Shown: positions 50,259-58,275 of the stretch, piece by piece
Position numbering within the stretch: the first letter of the stretch is position 1
Layout of the letters: every line of letters starts with the position of its first letter
DNA from: Desertimonas flava
Lineage (GTDB): Bacteria > Actinomycetota > Acidimicrobiia > Acidimicrobiales > Ilumatobacteraceae
Length of the DNA stretch: 64,000 nucleotides
Assembly (NCBI RefSeq): GCF_003426815.1
Contig: NZ_QKYK01000006.1
Span: forward strand, 124,001-188,000
Direction: 5' to 3'
Made by a program: the position numbers and the translations under genes
Notes under the pieces: generated by a model
Told to the model about the DNA's origin: nothing
Seen by the model: the letters and a program-made list of their open reading frames with translations, nothing else
Database searches by the model: none

Positions 50259-52341
50259 CCGCCACGCCGGTCATGTGCTGCTGATTCGACAGCGCTTCGA
50301 AGCTGTCGGGACCGTGCGGCATCAAGACGTTGACGTTCACCCCTGGCTTCTCCCGCGCGAGCCGCAGCCCGGGCTGCACGCCCCAGCCGTGCTCCATCGA
50401 CACGACGCCGGGTCGAACCGCGTCATCGAGCTCGACCGTGACCTCGAGCTCACCCCATGCCGATGCGACCACCGCCCGAGTCCTCTCGGCGAGCCCCCGC
50501 TCGGCGGCATCGACGGGGTGCATGGCGAGCCGGTTCTCGGTCCGGTCGCCCCGCTTCATGCCCGGCACGTTGGCGTACCAGGAGTTGTGCATCCGGGAGT
50601 CCCGCCGGCTGATCAACCGCAGCTGATCAGGCGGTTCGGCGACCATCGCGGCGAAGATCTCAGCACAACGGCCGAGCGCCGGGCCGAACGCCTCGGGGCA
50701 GCAGTCCACCTTGCCGTCGGGGGTCTGGATGCGCTCGGACAGGAACCGGCCGTACTCGAGCCGCTTGCCGAGCGGGAGACCACGGGGGCTGGCCAGGAGC
50801 TCCTGGCGGGTGATGCCACCGCCGCTCAGCATGTGGTCGAGCCGCGCCCACTTCGCCTCCTCCGGATCGTCCTCGTCCAAGAGCGACTTCACACCGAGCT
50901 CCTGCGCCAGGCGGGCGTAGATCCACCACTCCTCGCGGCGCTCGTGCTGCGGCTCGGCCACCGGAGGGGTGAACTGCACCCACGGGTGGAGCTGCATCGT
51001 GTTGCCGGACACGCCGAGGTCGCCGCGTTCGAACTGATCGGTGGCCGGCAGCAGCCAGTCGGCGTACTCGGACGTGGCGTTGGGGTAGATGTCGACGACG
51101 ACCAGCAGCTCGAGCGCCTCGAACGCCTTGCGCAGCACCTCCTCGCCGGGCAGCGACAGCAGCGGGTTGCCGCTCGTGACGAACAGGGCGCGGACCGGCT
51201 CGTCGGCGTCGAGGATGTAGTGCGGAAGCAGCCCGCCAGGGATCTCCCCCGCTCGCATCCGTCCGAAGTCACCGTCGACGAACCCGGCCGCGTAGTCGCT
51301 TCGGCCCTTGGCGCCCATGTCGTAGTAGCCGGGGGCGAAGACGTTGCCGCCGGGGCGGTCGAGGTTGCCGGTGACGAACGCGAGCATGTGGACGAGCCAG
51401 TACGCCAGCGTGCCCTGGCGTCCCTGGTTGACCCCGGTGGACATGTGCACCGCGGCCGACGGCGCCGCGGCGAAGTCCCGAGCGAGGGCGGCGATGTCGG
51501 GCGCCGCCACCCCACAGATCTCGGCGACGCGCTCGGGCGGGTAGTCGGCGATGCACTCGCGGAGCTCGGCGACGTGCTTGCCATGGGACTGCGCGACGCG
51601 GTCGAACCCGACGCTGCGGTCGATCTCGTGGAGCATGGCGGCCAGCAGGTACACGTCGGTGTCGGGCCGGATCTGGATCGTCGGACCAGTGCGCTCGTCG
51701 GAGGACTCGGTGATGCGCGGGTTCACGAACACGACCCGGCCGCCACGGGCGGCGACCTCCATCAGCCGCTTGTACGGCGCCGGCAGCGACACGAAGCTGG
51801 CCTTCGAGGCCCGCCAGTTCGATCCGATCAGCAACAGGAAGTCGGTGTGGTCGACATCGGGGATGGGCTGCAGGTAGCTCGACCCGAACACCGCGTTGCT
51901 GCCGGCGTACTTGTTGACGCAGTCCTGCGTGCCGGCGTTGAAGTAGCGCCGCACGCCGAGGCGTCGCAGGGCGTCGGGCACCCCGGTCCCGAGGAGGCTG
52001 TTGAAGCCCGATGGGTTCCCGGCATACGTGGCGACTGCGTCGGGGCCGAAGCGATCGACGATCTCACGGACCTTGGCCGCGACGGCCGAGATCGACTCGT
52101 CCCACGTCCGTCGGACGAGCTCGCCGTTCACCCGCTGGTAGGGGTGGTCGAGGCGGTCGGGATCGTTGTGGATCTCCGCGCCCGCCAGCCCCTTCGGGCA
52201 GGCAAAGCCCTGCGTCACCGGGTGATCACGATCGGGTTCGAGCTTCACCAGCCGGCCCTCCTCGACGGTCGCGATCAGACCGCACGCCGGCTCACACACC
52301 CGGCAGAACGTCTCGCGTCGAACGGTGGCTGTCTCCGACAT
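50236..52341 (-). CDS. molybdopterin-dependent oxidoreductase (DMSO reductase family)
   Basis: 701 aa Mo/W-bisPGD enzyme. N-terminal [4Fe-4S] ligands C13, C16, C20 and C48 in FCRVCEPACG and ACPKG. A cysteine near residue 141 (NAGTQDCVNKYAG) is the likely molybdenum ligand. Cofactor-binding segments: GSNWRASKA near 179, STGVNQGRQG near 308, TSGNPLLSLPG near 400, and the C-terminal MSMEHGWGVQPG-type region. No twin-arginine signal, so cytoplasmic. ATG at 52341 follows AAGGGGAGA. No partner electron-transfer subunits adjoin. Related proteins are annotated as formate dehydrogenase or nitrate reductase-like; substrate cannot be told. Confidence 0.9.
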   Translation of the reverse strand: MSETATVRRETFCRVCEPACGLIATVEEGRLVKLEPDRDHPVTQGFACPKGLAGAEIHNDPDRLDHPYQRVNGELVRRTWDESISAVAAKVREIVDRFGPDAVATYAGNPSGFNSLLGTGVPDALRRLGVRRYFNAGTQDCVNKYAGSNAVFGSSYLQPIPDVDHTDFLLLIGSNWRASKASFVSLPAPYKRLMEVAARGGRVVFVNPRITESSDERTGPTIQIRPDTDVYLLAAMLHEIDRSVGFDRVAQSHGKHVAELRECIADYPPERVAEICGVAAPDIAALARDFAAAPSAAVHMSTGVNQGRQGTLAYWLVHMLAFVTGNLDRPGGNVFAPGYYDMGAKGRSDYAAGFVDGDFGRMRAGEIPGGLLPHYILDADEPVRALFVTSGNPLLSLPGEEVLRKAFEALELLVVVDIYPNATSEYADWLLPATDQFERGDLGVSGNTMQLHPWVQFTPPVAEPQHERREEWWIYARLAQELGVKSLLDEDDPEEAKWARLDHMLSGGGITRQELLASPRGLPLGKRLEYGRFLSERIQTPDGKVDCCPEAFGPALGRCAEIFAAMVAEPPDQLRLISRRDSRMHNSWYANVPGMKRGDRTENRLAMHPVDAAERGLAERTRAVVASAWGELEVTVELDDAVRPGVVSMEHGWGVQPGLRLAREKPGVNVNVLMPHGPDSFEALSNQQHMTGVAVSVRPVD

Positions 52342-52376
52342 GTTTCCGTCTCCCCTTCCGGCGAACGGCACGTACC

Positions 52377-52396
52377 CTAGCATCACTAGATAACTG
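52377..52396. promoter_or_regulatory. candidate operator upstream of the molybdopterin oxidoreductase
   Basis: CTAGCATCACTAGATAACTG: two CTAG tetramers 9 bp apart, the second within CACTAGATAACTG, which matches 41157-41169 (reverse complement) with one mismatch. On the minus strand CTAGGGTACGT also reads here, resembling the CTAGGGTCGT sites at 49569-49617. Confidence 0.4.
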
Positions 52397-52439
52397 TCGA
52401 GTCCGGCGTGACGTAGTTGGACGAGCCATCGACTGGTCG

Positions 52440-52458
52440 TTAGGGTTGCCGAACATGC
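52440..52458 (+). promoter_or_regulatory. possible IdeR/DmdR-type iron box
   Basis: TTAGGGTTGCCGAACATGC matches 12 of 19 positions of the actinobacterial iron box TTAGGTTAGGCTAACCTAA (known consensus), and overlaps the start codon of the iron-type binding protein gene. Weak match; position and gene function make it worth noting. Confidence 0.3.
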
Positions 52459-53435
52459 GATTCGGACGACTCACACTCATCGCTGCCCTGCTCGGCGCCG
52501 CAGCGTGGACGACTCCCGTTGCCGCCTCGGCGCCGCCCACCGACGGCACGGCGGCCGACGCGACGGCAGCGGACTCGTTCACGCCCGTGACGATCGAGCA
52601 TCGGTACGGCTCCACCGAGATCAGCGAACGCCCGGAGCGCATCGTCTCGCTCGACGGCCAGTGGACCGACACCCTCGTCGCCCTCGGCGCGCTGCCCGTC
52701 GGATACCTCGCCGACACCTACTACGACGGCGACGTCTACCCGTGGCTCGGCGACTCGCTCGCCGACAGCGCCCGTCTCGAGTTCACCGATTCGATCTCCT
52801 ACGAGCAGGTCGCCGCGCTCGAGCCGGATCTCATCGTCATCTCGTGGCGAGCCGAGGATGAGGGGATGTACGACAGCCTGGCTGCGATCGCGCCGACGAT
52901 CACGTCGCTCTCCGACGCTGTCGTCGACCCGTGGCAGGACATCACCGCCGCCGCCGGTCAGATCCTCGGCGAGGAGGAGCACGCGGCCCAGCTCATCGAC
53001 GAGGTCGAGCAGCAGATCGCCGGTGTCGCCACCGAGCTCCCCGGCCTCGCCGGCAAGACCTTCGCCTTCGCCAACTACCTGCCGGGCGATCAGATCTATG
53101 TCCTCACCGATCCGGCCGACGGGGCGATCGCCTTTTTCCTGGCGCTCGGGCTCGAGCTCCCCGAGAGTCTGGTGGGCGGCGAGGCGCCGGCCGGCGGCCG
53201 CTACGAGATCAGCTTCGAGCAGATCAGCCTGCTCGACTCCGACGTGCTGATCATGCTCACCAACGGCGCCGACACCTCCGACATCACGGGGTTCGACCAG
53301 CTGCCCGCTGTGCAGGACGACGCCTACATCCTGCTCGACTACGCCGGGGCGACGGCGCTGAACGTGCCCAGCGCACTGTCGCTGTCGTACGGCATCGACG
53401 CCGTCATGCCCGCCCTGGAGGCCGCTGCGTCGTGA
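52455..53435 (+). CDS. ABC transporter substrate-binding protein, iron-siderophore/cobalamin type
   Basis: 326 aa exported receptor of the FecB/BtuF (Peripla_BP_2) family. Signal peptide in the first 25 residues (LTLIAALLGAAAWTTPVAASA). Family features: SERPERIVSLDGQWTDTLVALGALPVGYL near residue 57, SYEQVAALEPDLIVIS near 114, and GIDAVMPALEA at the end. No lipobox Cys, although many such Gram-positive receptors are lipoproteins. ATG at 52455 (MRFGRLTLI) has no ribosome-binding site; a leaderless message is possible. No permease or ATPase genes adjoin, so it must work with a transporter encoded elsewhere. Confidence 0.87.
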   Translation: MRFGRLTLIAALLGAAAWTTPVAASAPPTDGTAADATAADSFTPVTIEHRYGSTEISERPERIVSLDGQWTDTLVALGALPVGYLADTYYDGDVYPWLGDSLADSARLEFTDSISYEQVAALEPDLIVISWRAEDEGMYDSLAAIAPTITSLSDAVVDPWQDITAAAGQILGEEEHAAQLIDEVEQQIAGVATELPGLAGKTFAFANYLPGDQIYVLTDPADGAIAFFLALGLELPESLVGGEAPAGGRYEISFEQISLLDSDVLIMLTNGADTSDITGFDQLPAVQDDAYILLDYAGATALNVPSALSLSYGIDAVMPALEAAAS

Positions 53436-54233
53436 TCAGGCGGCGGCGTCGTCACGCATGACGCCGCCGCTCGTCACATCGACGTTGAGCAGGAGGGCGA
53501 AACGGCCGCCGAGCGATTCGAGCCACCACGAGTCGCCGTAGCGCACGGCATCGAACACCAGCGTGACCTCATCACCTGCGGCCGTGGTGCGGACGGCGAC
53601 GGCGAGCGACTCGTCGGCGCCGAGCACGGCGTTGCGCTCGTCACGCTGTTTGACATCGGGCCCCGTGTAGAGCTCGGCGGCATCGGCGTCGATGTCCTCG
53701 AGGGCCACGAACTCGAAGTCGGCCAGTCCGGCCAGCGAGCCGGACGACATCGCGGCCGAGAGCGACTCCGTGAACTCGGCGGCGTCGTCCACCATCTGGC
53801 CTTGCGTGCGGTCGAGCTCGGGGTTGAGCAGGGCGAAGTACTGGTTGAGGATCTGGTTGACGACGGTGGCCCGGCGCTGCTCGACGTTGAACGCCGTGTT
53901 CAGCGGATCCCCCGACGGCAGCGGGATGCCGATCCCGTACGACTGGTAGAACCGCTGCCACTCGATGGCGGCCTCGAAGTCGTAGTGCTCGACGAACGTC
54001 TCGACGGCGAACGCGGCCGTGGCGCCGGCGAGGTCACCTGCGGCCAAGGCCGACAGGTACTCCGTGACGGCGTCCTCCGCCGACGCGGATCCGGGGCCTT
54101 CAGCCGTGGGGCCGGCGACGGCGGCGGCGGGCGGCACGTCGGTCGACGCCGAGACGGAGGCGACACCGAGGCCCGTGGCCAATCCGGTAGCGACGAGGAC
54201 GGAGAGTGTGGCGATGGCGCGGGATCGTGGCAT
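53436..54233 (-). CDS. exported protein of unknown function
   Basis: 265 aa. Not recognised as a known family. Signal peptide: SRAIATLSVLVATGLATGLGVASVSAS (residues 3-29), followed by an Ala/Pro/Gly-rich linker (to about 52), a segment AEDAVTEYLSALAAGDLAGATAAFA that recalls the helical start of SnoaL/NTF2-like or lumazine-binding-like folds, and a C-terminal stretch DEVTLVFDAVRYGDSWWLESLGGRF typical of strand pairs ending such folds. No metal or catalytic motif seen. Start ATG 54233 without clear ribosome-binding site. Its stop abuts that of the iron-type receptor. Confidence 0.7.
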   Translation of the reverse strand: MPRSRAIATLSVLVATGLATGLGVASVSASTDVPPAAAVAGPTAEGPGSASAEDAVTEYLSALAAGDLAGATAAFAVETFVEHYDFEAAIEWQRFYQSYGIGIPLPSGDPLNTAFNVEQRRATVVNQILNQYFALLNPELDRTQGQMVDDAAEFTESLSAAMSSGSLAGLADFEFVALEDIDADAAELYTGPDVKQRDERNAVLGADESLAVAVRTTAAGDEVTLVFDAVRYGDSWWLESLGGRFALLLNVDVTSGGVMRDDAAA

Positions 54234-54299
54234 GGGAACGTTCGTAGCACTCGAGTCCCGGAGTTTCCACCGTGAAACGTTCGATCCTCTGCCATATTG

Positions 54300-54309
54300 A
54301 CCGATCGGT
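54300..54309. promoter_or_regulatory. ACCGATCGGT palindrome (possible TetR-type operator)
   Basis: Perfect 10-bp palindrome ACCGATCGGT in the context TTGACCGATCGGTTAC, 12 bases upstream of the luciferase-like gene start. This pattern is common at TetR-family-controlled promoters. No TetR gene is adjacent, so the regulator is unknown. Confidence 0.45.
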
Positions 54310-54321
54310 TACTTTGCCCGT

Positions 54322-55224
54322 ATGCCCGTCCACGGCGTCGAGCTGATCGCCAATCTTCCCGCCACCGCCGATCCCGCCGGCTTCGCCCGCATGGCCGAGG
54401 ACGCCGGGTTCGACGGCGTGGCGTGCTCCGACCACTACTGGATGAGCGCCGCGTACCCGCATCTGTGGGTGGCGCTGGCCACGATGGCTGCGACGACGAG
54501 CCGGGTGAGCGTGCTGCCGTCGTTCGCCAACAACCTGCTCCGGTCGCCGTTCGAGTTCGTCCAGGCGAGCGTCACGCTCCACGGTGCTGCGGGCGGCCGC
54601 TACGAGGCCGGGCTCGGCGCCGGCTGGACCGAGCAGGAGCTCGTGGCGACGGGCCAGCGCTACCCCAGCGGACCCGACCGGGCCCGGCGGTACCGCGAAG
54701 CGCTCCTGATCGTCCGGGAGCTCCTCACGACCGGGGCCTGCTCCTTCCGCGGCGACCACTACACGTTCGACACTCCTGAGCTCCCGCCGCTCCGGCACCC
54801 CGAGATCCCCCTGGTGGCGTCTGTCGGCGGACCGTGGACGATCCGTCACATCACACCGATCGTCGACCGCGTCGAGCTCAAGTTCGGCCGCACGACGCGT
54901 GGCGGGCAGCTCGACATGGCGGCTCTGGCGAGCGTCACCATCGATGAGCTCGCGGCCATGGTCGCCGCGGTCCGCGAGGTGCGACCTGACATCGACATCG
55001 GGCTGTTCCTCATGATCGCTGCGGGCGACGGCCCGCAGGTCGACGCCGTCGCCGGGCGCTTCGGCTCGAACCTGGTGGGGCGCTTCGCCGGCGAGCCACG
55101 CAAGGTGATCGACAACGTCGTCGCCCTGTCCGAGATCGGCATCGGGCGTGTGCAGCTCACGGAGCTGGCGCCGGGATCACTGGCCAACGTGGCCGCAATC
55201 CTGCAGGACATCGGCCATGACTGA
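54322..55224 (+). CDS. LLM-class F420-dependent oxidoreductase
   Basis: 300 aa luciferase-like monooxygenase-fold (TIM barrel) protein. Family patterns: GFARMAEDAGFDGVACSDHYW near residue 20, GGRYEAGLGAGWTEQEL near 91, YREALLIVRELL near 124. These actinobacterial proteins usually use reduced F420 for hydride transfer; cofactor is inferred. ATG at 54322. It leads a run of same-strand genes (SnoaL, alpha/beta-hydrolase, ABM, unknown); SnoaL start overlaps its stop by 8 nt. Confidence 0.88.
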   Translation: MPVHGVELIANLPATADPAGFARMAEDAGFDGVACSDHYWMSAAYPHLWVALATMAATTSRVSVLPSFANNLLRSPFEFVQASVTLHGAAGGRYEAGLGAGWTEQELVATGQRYPSGPDRARRYREALLIVRELLTTGACSFRGDHYTFDTPELPPLRHPEIPLVASVGGPWTIRHITPIVDRVELKFGRTTRGGQLDMAALASVTIDELAAMVAAVREVRPDIDIGLFLMIAAGDGPQVDAVAGRFGSNLVGRFAGEPRKVIDNVVALSEIGIGRVQLTELAPGSLANVAAILQDIGHD

Positions 55225-55702
55225 TCGAACGGTCCACCCCGACCGGCTCGACGTGGCCGAGACCGTGTACCGCTACGCCGTCGGCATCGACACCCGTGAC
55301 TGGATCCTCTACCGCTCGATCTTCGCCGCCGACGTGGAGATCGACTTCGAGTCGTACAACGGAGTCGCCGCGGCCACGATGCCGGCCGACGCCTGGGTCC
55401 AGAATCTCGTGCCCGTGTTCACAGGGCTGTCCGCCACGCAGCACGCGATGTCGAACCCGATCACGACAGTCGCCGCGGACGCCGCCACGTGCCGGATGTA
55501 CATCCAAGCCCACCACGTGCTCGATGCCGACGACCCCGACTCGTGGTTCACGCTCGGCGGCTACTACGACGACCGCCTGGTGCGCGATCCCGGCGCTCCC
55601 GCGGGATGGGTGCTCACCGCTGTCCGCCTGACCGTGTTGTGGCGCCGGGGCGACCCCGGGATCATGCCGATCGCTCGACAGCGCGGTCTCGACGCACGCT
55701 GA
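55217..55702 (+). CDS. SnoaL-like/NTF2-fold protein
   Basis: 161 aa cone-shaped alpha+beta-fold protein. DVAETVYRYAVGIDTRDWILYRSIFAADVEIDF at residues 12-44 is the classical SnoaL-like opening, with HHVLDADDPDSWFTLGGYYDDRLVR near 92 as the sheet. Such proteins act as isomerases, cyclases, dehydratases or ring-hydroxylating beta-subunit-like partners, so the exact role is open. ATG at 55217 overlaps the upstream gene by 8 nt and indicates coupled translation. Confidence 0.85.
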   Translation: MTDRTVHPDRLDVAETVYRYAVGIDTRDWILYRSIFAADVEIDFESYNGVAAATMPADAWVQNLVPVFTGLSATQHAMSNPITTVAADAATCRMYIQAHHVLDADDPDSWFTLGGYYDDRLVRDPGAPAGWVLTAVRLTVLWRRGDPGIMPIARQRGLDAR

Positions 55703-55757
55703 GCGCGCCGTCGCTCCGACCGGTCGGCCTGACATCGACGTCGTCTACGGTCGCAGC

Positions 55758-56696
55758 GTGTCTCCCCGGCAGATCGTCCGCCCCGACGACGACGAGCTGA
55801 TCGCGCCCGACGCACCGAACTGGTTCAAGCGGGCGGTGTCGACGCCGTCGAGCGACCACTTCGTCACGTCCGGCGGCGTGGCGATCCACTACCTGGCGTG
55901 GGGCGAGCCGGGGCGACGGGGCCTCGTCTTCGTCCACGGCGGTGCGGCCCATGCCCACTGGTGGGCCCACATCGCCTCGCGGTTCGCGTCCACTCACCGC
56001 GTGGTCGCCGTCGACCTGTCCGGCCACGGTGACAGCGACTTCCGCGAGGACGGCTACACACTCGAGCGATTCGCGGCCGAGGTGATGGCGGCGGCCTCGG
56101 ACGCCGGCATCGACGGTCCGCCGGTCGTCATCGGGCACTCCTTCGGTGGGTTCGTCACCACCGTCACCGCCGCCCTACACGCCGACGATGTCGCCGGCGC
56201 GATCGTGTGCGATTCACCGATCACTGAACCCGATCCGGAGGTCGGCTCACACCGCTCGCGCCGAGCGTTCGGCAAGGTCCGGGTCTACTCGACCCGGGAG
56301 GAGGCGCTCGCCCGATTCCATCCCGAGCCCCGGCAGAAGAACGAGCTCACGTACGTCCTCCGTTACATCGGTCCGTGGTCGTTGCGGCAGGTGGCGGGCG
56401 GTTGGAGCTGGAAGTTCGACCACCGGATCTTCGAGGGCTTCGAGAACGGCACGCGTGCACTCGCCCTGCCGTACCTCAGCGAGGTCCGCTGCCGGTACGC
56501 CCTACTGCGCTCCGAGCACGGTCTGGTCACACCCGACATCGGCCAGGCGATGTACGAGAAGCTCGGTCGGGTCGCCCCGGTGATCGAGATTCCGCAGGCC
56601 GGCCACCACGCGATGCTCGACGAACCGCTGGTGCTGCTCACGGCGATCCGGACGTTGCTCGCCGACTGGGATCACTCGACGCCGCAGGTGCGGTGA
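55758..56696 (+). CDS. alpha/beta-hydrolase
   Basis: 312 aa hydrolase. Oxyanion region LVFVHGGAAHAHWW near residue 55, VDLSGHGDS near 89, nucleophile elbow IGHSFGGFV near 124, and catalytic His in IPQAGHHAMLDEP near 283; acid probably in the RYALLRSEHG region near 250. Hydrolyses an ester, lactone, C-C bond or epoxide; fits downstream processing of an oxygenated product. Start GTG at 55758 (MSPRQIVRP), 55 bases after the SnoaL stop. Confidence 0.88.
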   Translation: MSPRQIVRPDDDELIAPDAPNWFKRAVSTPSSDHFVTSGGVAIHYLAWGEPGRRGLVFVHGGAAHAHWWAHIASRFASTHRVVAVDLSGHGDSDFREDGYTLERFAAEVMAAASDAGIDGPPVVIGHSFGGFVTTVTAALHADDVAGAIVCDSPITEPDPEVGSHRSRRAFGKVRVYSTREEALARFHPEPRQKNELTYVLRYIGPWSLRQVAGGWSWKFDHRIFEGFENGTRALALPYLSEVRCRYALLRSEHGLVTPDIGQAMYEKLGRVAPVIEIPQAGHHAMLDEPLVLLTAIRTLLADWDHSTPQVR

Positions 56697-56748
56697 CCTG
56701 GTTCTCCGTGTCGCCCGTCACACATACTGACTGATAGGTTTGGCGTCC

Positions 56749-57054
56749 ATGGCTGATGTTGCTGTGATCGCTCGAGTACCCGCCGCCCCCGGCCAGCGGG
56801 CGGAGCTGGCCAAGGCGCTGCAGATGGCGCTCGACAACGTCGAGCAGGAGGCGGGGACCCGCTACTACCTGCTCCACGAAGCTCGCGACGACGAGGACAC
56901 CTTGTGGATGTACGAGATGTACGAGACGCAGGCCGACCTCGAGTCGCACATGGGGTCGTCGTGGTTCGCCGAGCTCGGCCCGGCGATCGCGCCGTTCCTC
57001 GGCGGGCGGCCCGAGCTGACGTTCCTCAAGCCGCTCGGCGGCAAGGGCGCATAG
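56749..57054 (+). CDS. antibiotic biosynthesis monooxygenase (ABM) fold protein
   Basis: 101 aa dimeric alpha-beta barrel protein. AVIARVPAAPGQRAELAKALQMALDNVEQEAGTRYYLLHEARDD-type layout (VIARVPAAPGQRAEL near residue 6, LWMYEMYETQADLESHM near 52) is typical of YgiN-like quinol monooxygenases. Could be a cofactor-free oxygenase or a heme/ring-modifying enzyme. ATG at 56749 with a TTG 9 bases upstream as the alternative; no clear ribosome-binding site. The 52-base upstream gap contains ACTGACTGATAGGTTTG, similar to the site before the Rieske gene at 63312. Confidence 0.82.
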   Translation: MADVAVIARVPAAPGQRAELAKALQMALDNVEQEAGTRYYLLHEARDDEDTLWMYEMYETQADLESHMGSSWFAELGPAIAPFLGGRPELTFLKPLGGKGA

Positions 57055-57072
57055 CGACGGACGGTCCGGCCG

Positions 57073-57696
57073 ATGACGTTCGTCTCCGACCCGTCGTTCC
57101 ACACGCTGCACGTCACCCGGATCCGGGGCCGGGCGCCGATCGATTCGGTGCGCGCCGCCACCGGGCGCCACGATGCGCTGCAGTTGCTCCAACAGCTCGC
57201 GGCGGTGGGCCACGTCGAGTACCACACCGGTCGAGCCGCCGGCTGGGGCGCGACCCCGCACGGGCGCGAGGCCCACGCGGCCCTGCTCGCCGCCGAGCGC
57301 GCCGCGGCCGCCGCGGACGCCCATGTGCGCCAGGCATACGACGCCTTCGTCGCCGTCAACCACGAGCTGATCGCCGCGTGCAGTGCGCACCAGATGCGTG
57401 ACGACGGCACGCTGAACGACCATCGTGACAAGGCGTACGAGGCGAAGGTCCTCGACCGCCTCGACGCGGTGCACGAGCAGGCGCGGCCGATCTGCGCCGC
57501 GCTGTCGTCGGCGATGGGGCGGTTCGGCAACTACGGCACGCGGCTCGGGCGGGCGCTCGACGGCGTTCGCGCCGGAGCGCACGAGTGGTTCACCAGCCTC
57601 GTCATCGACAGCTATCACACCGTGTGGTTCGAGCTCCACGAGGATCTCCTGCAGACCCTCGGCCTCGACCGCGCCACCGAGACCGCCGACCACTGA
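57073..57696 (+). CDS. protein with winged-helix-like N-terminus, function unknown
   Basis: 207 aa. The N-terminal 70 residues (FHTLHVTRIRGRAPIDSVRAATGRHDALQLLQQLAAVGHVEYHTGRAAGWGATPHGREAHAALLA region) look like a small winged helix: helix, recognition-type helix, then a wing VEYH..WGATPHGREA. The rest is helical with no motif I recognise. It may be a MarR-like regulator or an adaptor. ATG at 57073, 18 bases after the ABM gene and probably co-transcribed. Hairpin IR4 follows 12 bases after the stop. No function is assigned. Confidence 0.7.
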   Translation: MTFVSDPSFHTLHVTRIRGRAPIDSVRAATGRHDALQLLQQLAAVGHVEYHTGRAAGWGATPHGREAHAALLAAERAAAAADAHVRQAYDAFVAVNHELIAACSAHQMRDDGTLNDHRDKAYEAKVLDRLDAVHEQARPICAALSSAMGRFGNYGTRLGRALDGVRAGAHEWFTSLVIDSYHTVWFELHEDLLQTLGLDRATETADH

Positions 57697-57708
57697 CGCG
57701 CCGCCCGC

Positions 57709-57739
57709 CTGACGGGATGTGCCAGGCACATCCCGTCAG
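57709..57739. repeat. palindromic hairpin IR4, TGCCAGGCA-core family
   Basis: Perfect 15-bp arms around a central A at 57724. Centre TGTGCCAGGCACA, outer arm CTGACGGGA. Twelve bases after the stop of the gene at 57073-57696, in a convergent intergenic region. Same nine-base centre as IR1-IR3, third distinct outer stem. Confidence 0.9.
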
Positions 57740-58275
57740 ATCGAGACGCGGCGACACTCCTGTGCTGCTCTCGTCGCGATTTCGGGCGCTCGTGTCGCGT
57801 TCGTGGGTTCTGAACGGTGGAAGTGCGTACGGGGTGGGCCTCCGGGAGCGCGCTGGGTCGGCACTTCGACCGGGGCCGTCGCGCCTCGCCGCAGGTCGGT
57901 CCACTTCGCCGGTGACGGCTGCTGCTCCGACGGCGAGGTGATCGACGTCAGTGGCCGGGTGGACGCTGGACGACGTCGAGAATCTGGGGCTCGATCGTGC
58001 CATTCGGTGATCCAGGGCTGGATCGATACGAAAACCGTCACGATCCAGCCCCCGAAACATCCCCGACGAGCCGCGCCGACCTCGAGACCCCGCAGGCGGT
58101 GACGCAGAGTGCGGCAACCGCAACCGGCGACCCAAACCGCCCCGTCTCACCGACAAGCTGCCGGCGCCCGACGACCGACGTCGGCACTCCAGCCTCAGGA
58201 GCAGACAATCGTGCCGCAGCACAGCGATTCCTGTACTGCTGAGGTTGCAGAAACGCAACGAGAGACGGCTGAGAA
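57740..58275. other. intergenic region of 536 bases without a convincing gene
   Basis: No frame here has a plausible start, codon use or recognisable product; open frames of 80-127 codons on both strands lack any motif. Composition is visibly lower in GC than neighbouring genes. It holds a small inverted repeat GATCCAGGGCTGGATC (58009-58024) and a further GATCCAG at 58042. It could be a decayed gene or a non-coding RNA region, but nothing supports either. Confidence 0.6.

Noticed and set aside
54237-54283. AACGTTCG direct pair as a LacI operator
   Set aside because: Lacks the flanking GGA/TCC of the sites at 32716-32746 and is next to an unrelated gene; noted only with the unknown exported protein.
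57719-58242. Open frames of 80-127 codons in the gap after IR4
   Set aside because: Arg/Pro/Ser-rich, no motif, start codons inside the hairpin or without ribosome-binding site; both strands equally open.
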